In this document: positions 62,358 to 64,000 of the stretch, piece after piece
Position numbering within the stretch: the stretch's first letter is position 1
How the letters are laid out: the number at the start of each line of letters is the position of its first letter
Assembly: GCA_002245135.1 (NCBI GenBank)
Contig: NGBS01001168.1
Coordinates: 124,001 to 188,000, forward strand
Source: Proteromonas lacertae
Taxonomy: Eukaryota > Sar > Bigyra > Opalinata > Proteromonadidae
Direction: 5' to 3'
Length of the DNA: 64,000 bases
Made by a program: the position numbers and the translations under genes
The notes under the pieces: generated by a model
Database searches by the model: none
Told to the model about the DNA's origin: nothing
Seen by the model: only the letters and a program-made list of their open reading frames with translations

Positions 62358-63689
62358 ATGAGTCATGCTGAGGAAGAATATTGTAGATATGAAAGTGCAA
62401 AGAAAACATGTGTGAGGTGTAATAAAGAAATCAAAATGACAGAATTGTTTAAACTGAAAGAGATGAAATTAGGTGAAAGAGAATATAGTTATAATTATAT
62501 ATGTGTCAATTGTGCTAGACCCAGTGATAAACTATGCAATTGGACAAAAAGTGATAAGCAATGTGTGAGCTGTAAAAAATATTACAGAGATTGGACATTT
62601 TTAACTCATAATAGTGATGGAACCTTTAGTAGATTTGAGAAATGTCTTTGTTGTAGATTGTTTGAAAGAATGTTTAAAAATGTTAAAGAAACGAAAGATA
62701 TAGATGTAGATATAGATGTAGATGTAGGTGATATTGCTAAAGATTCAAATAGTGGTAAAAAAATAACCAGAAGTCGTTCTAATCATAAGAGAGATAGTAA
62801 TAGAACATCCTATGATGTAAATGATTTATCATTACCAAAATTTATTCCTTCTCCTCAATCTTCTTTAGTTAATAATATTGAATCAGGAAAAGAGGATATA
62901 GATACTTTACTAAAATGTTTTCCTTTACCATTTTCAATGAAAATGAGAATAGAAGATAGAGATGAGAGAGATGAATATAAGAAATATAAAAGATGTGAAA
63001 GAAAATGTGACAAATGTGGAAATAATAAATCAATTTTAGATCTATATATATATGATAATAGAAAGAGTTATTGCTTAAATTGTGCAAGCGATGAAAAAAG
63101 AAGAAATAAAGAAATTGTTTTTAGCAATTGGATTTTACTTGACAATAGAGGTAAAGAATGTAGTAGGTGTAATAAAGTATATCCACTTTTTTGTTATATT
63201 CAGGATGATTACAGTGATACTGATATATGTTTGGATTGTAGAAAAAATGAAAATTTAAGATATGTGATAGAGTGTGATACTTTAAAAGAAAATGTTGATG
63301 ATGGAAGTTGTAAGGATTTAACATCCATTTATGATGATTTTAGAAAGAATAATAAAAGAATAAAATGTTGTTTATGTAATACAATTATTGATAAAGTCAG
63401 TGCATATGGATCTGTTAGAAAAGATAAACATATTGAATATGAAAAGAAAAATAGATATTTTTGTATTGATTGTGTTGCAAGGCTTAAGCAAAAAAAAGGA
63501 AAATACTTTAAGCGAGTATTTGATGATGAAAGTGAGGAAGGACAGGAATGTAGTAAATGTAAGAGAAGATATCCACTGTGGCATTATGTTCCAGATAGAA
63601 CAAAAGGTGAAATAATGATTACTGAACTTGACAAAAGTTGTTTAGAATGTAGAAGTTCAGAAAAGCTGACAAAATACAAAGAATGGTAA
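62358..63689 (+). CDS. Cysteine-rich protein with three tandem modules
   Basis: Start MSHAEEEYCRYESAKK. The 443 residues hold three copies of the same cysteine module. Module 1 has CVRCNKEIKMTELF, YICVNCARP, NWTKSDKQCVSCKKYYRDWTF and CLCCRLFERM. Module 2 has CDKCGNNKSILDLY, YCLNCASDE, GKECSRCNKVYPLFCY and ICLDCRKNEN. Module 3 has CCLCNTIIDKVSAY, YFCIDCVARL, GQECSKCKRRYPLWHY and SCLECRSSEK. Each module has four CxxC pairs. It differs from its neighbours, which have one module with CxC in the third pair. It looks like the fuller ancestral form of the domain. Function unknown; the TSR/K-rich linker after module 1 is basic. Confidence 0.8.
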   Translation: MSHAEEEYCRYESAKKTCVRCNKEIKMTELFKLKEMKLGEREYSYNYICVNCARPSDKLCNWTKSDKQCVSCKKYYRDWTFLTHNSDGTFSRFEKCLCCRLFERMFKNVKETKDIDVDIDVDVGDIAKDSNSGKKITRSRSNHKRDSNRTSYDVNDLSLPKFIPSPQSSLVNNIESGKEDIDTLLKCFPLPFSMKMRIEDRDERDEYKKYKRCERKCDKCGNNKSILDLYIYDNRKSYCLNCASDEKRRNKEIVFSNWILLDNRGKECSRCNKVYPLFCYIQDDYSDTDICLDCRKNENLRYVIECDTLKENVDDGSCKDLTSIYDDFRKNNKRIKCCLCNTIIDKVSAYGSVRKDKHIEYEKKNRYFCIDCVARLKQKKGKYFKRVFDDESEEGQECSKCKRRYPLWHYVPDRTKGEIMITELDKSCLECRSSEKLTKYKEW

Positions 63690-63816
63690 ATAAAAATAAA
63701 TCTTGTTTATTTTTATATTATTTTGTTGTTATTACCGATTTTAATTACTTTGAAAATGAACTTCATAGTATATTGTATTTTTTTTATTATTTAAAAATAT
63801 AGTCGTTACATATATA

Positions 63817-64000
63817 ATGAAATCCTTAATTGAGTAAGAATTATAAAATATTATTGTTATAGAATATTCGAAGAATTAAACAGTGATAATAAATTTGATG
63901 GATCAATAGTTTATTTGGATAAAAGAGCAAGTGAAGTATATACTTCGTTAATTTTAACTTAGATTATTGATAAAATAGGTGGTATGAAGTATTTATTGTC
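63817..64000 (+). CDS. 5' end of an unidentified gene
   Basis: MKSLIE is joined through a 29-bp intron (63834-63862) to IFEELNSDNKFDGSIVYLDK, and a possible 27-bp intron follows at about 63935-63961 before IIDKIGGMKYLLS. Without that second intron a TAG stops the frame. The gene runs out of the window and I do not recognise the family. The AGTCGTTA element lies just upstream. Confidence 0.45.

Overview
This window is AT-rich nuclear DNA of a unicellular eukaryote. Genes are split by many very short introns, most of them 25-45 bp, starting GTAT and ending TAG. All three standard stop codons are used. Proteins carry many Q, N and S/T/P tracts, as in other AT-rich protists. Ciliary genes (a KATNIP homologue, a polycystin-type channel) suggest a flagellated life stage. 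I cannot name the lineage. The CPNGCSGHG-type EGF modules, the tiny introns, and two minor (U12-type) introns hint at a free-living flagellate, perhaps a stramenopile or a relative; this is weak inference.

Layout. 1-2674 (minus): a leucine-rich-repeat protein running off the left edge, then a complete DNMT2/TRDMT1 tRNA methyltransferase. 2735-15508 (plus): one giant class C GPCR-like receptor of about 4,050 residues. I rebuilt it from 17 exons; it has nine tandem Venus-flytrap-like modules before a 7TM domain. 15631-25199 (minus): a secreted EGF/repeat protein, Ku80, an alpha/beta hydrolase, and an Hsp70 with several frameshifts. 25633-30084 (plus): an ABHD13/Bem46-type hydrolase and a Q/N-rich coiled-coil protein. 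30206-33075 (minus): members of a cysteine-rich family, one intact, one frameshifted, one a relic. 34040-51593 (minus): two tandem MGRN1/LOG2-type RING E3 ligases, an LRR protein, KATNIP, a coiled-coil protein, a zinc-finger/Tudor/chromodomain protein and Ecdysoneless. 51658-56715 (plus): a polycystin-2-like channel fused to two RyR repeats and a long S/T/P/A tail. 56909-63689 (plus): five more cysteine-rich family genes in tandem. 63817-end: the 5' end of another gene.

The most unusual items are the nine-module receptor with its AT-AC and AT-AG introns, the polycystin-RyR fusion, and the two-ended cysteine-rich family. The family shares an AAGCTTGA-type element around its start codons, and one member has AT-hooks. 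Several genes also carry apparent single-base frameshifts, mostly +1. These could be pseudogene decay, uncorrected insertions in the assembly, or less likely programmed frameshifting. All exon joins were made by eye and checked only for reading frame and family similarity.
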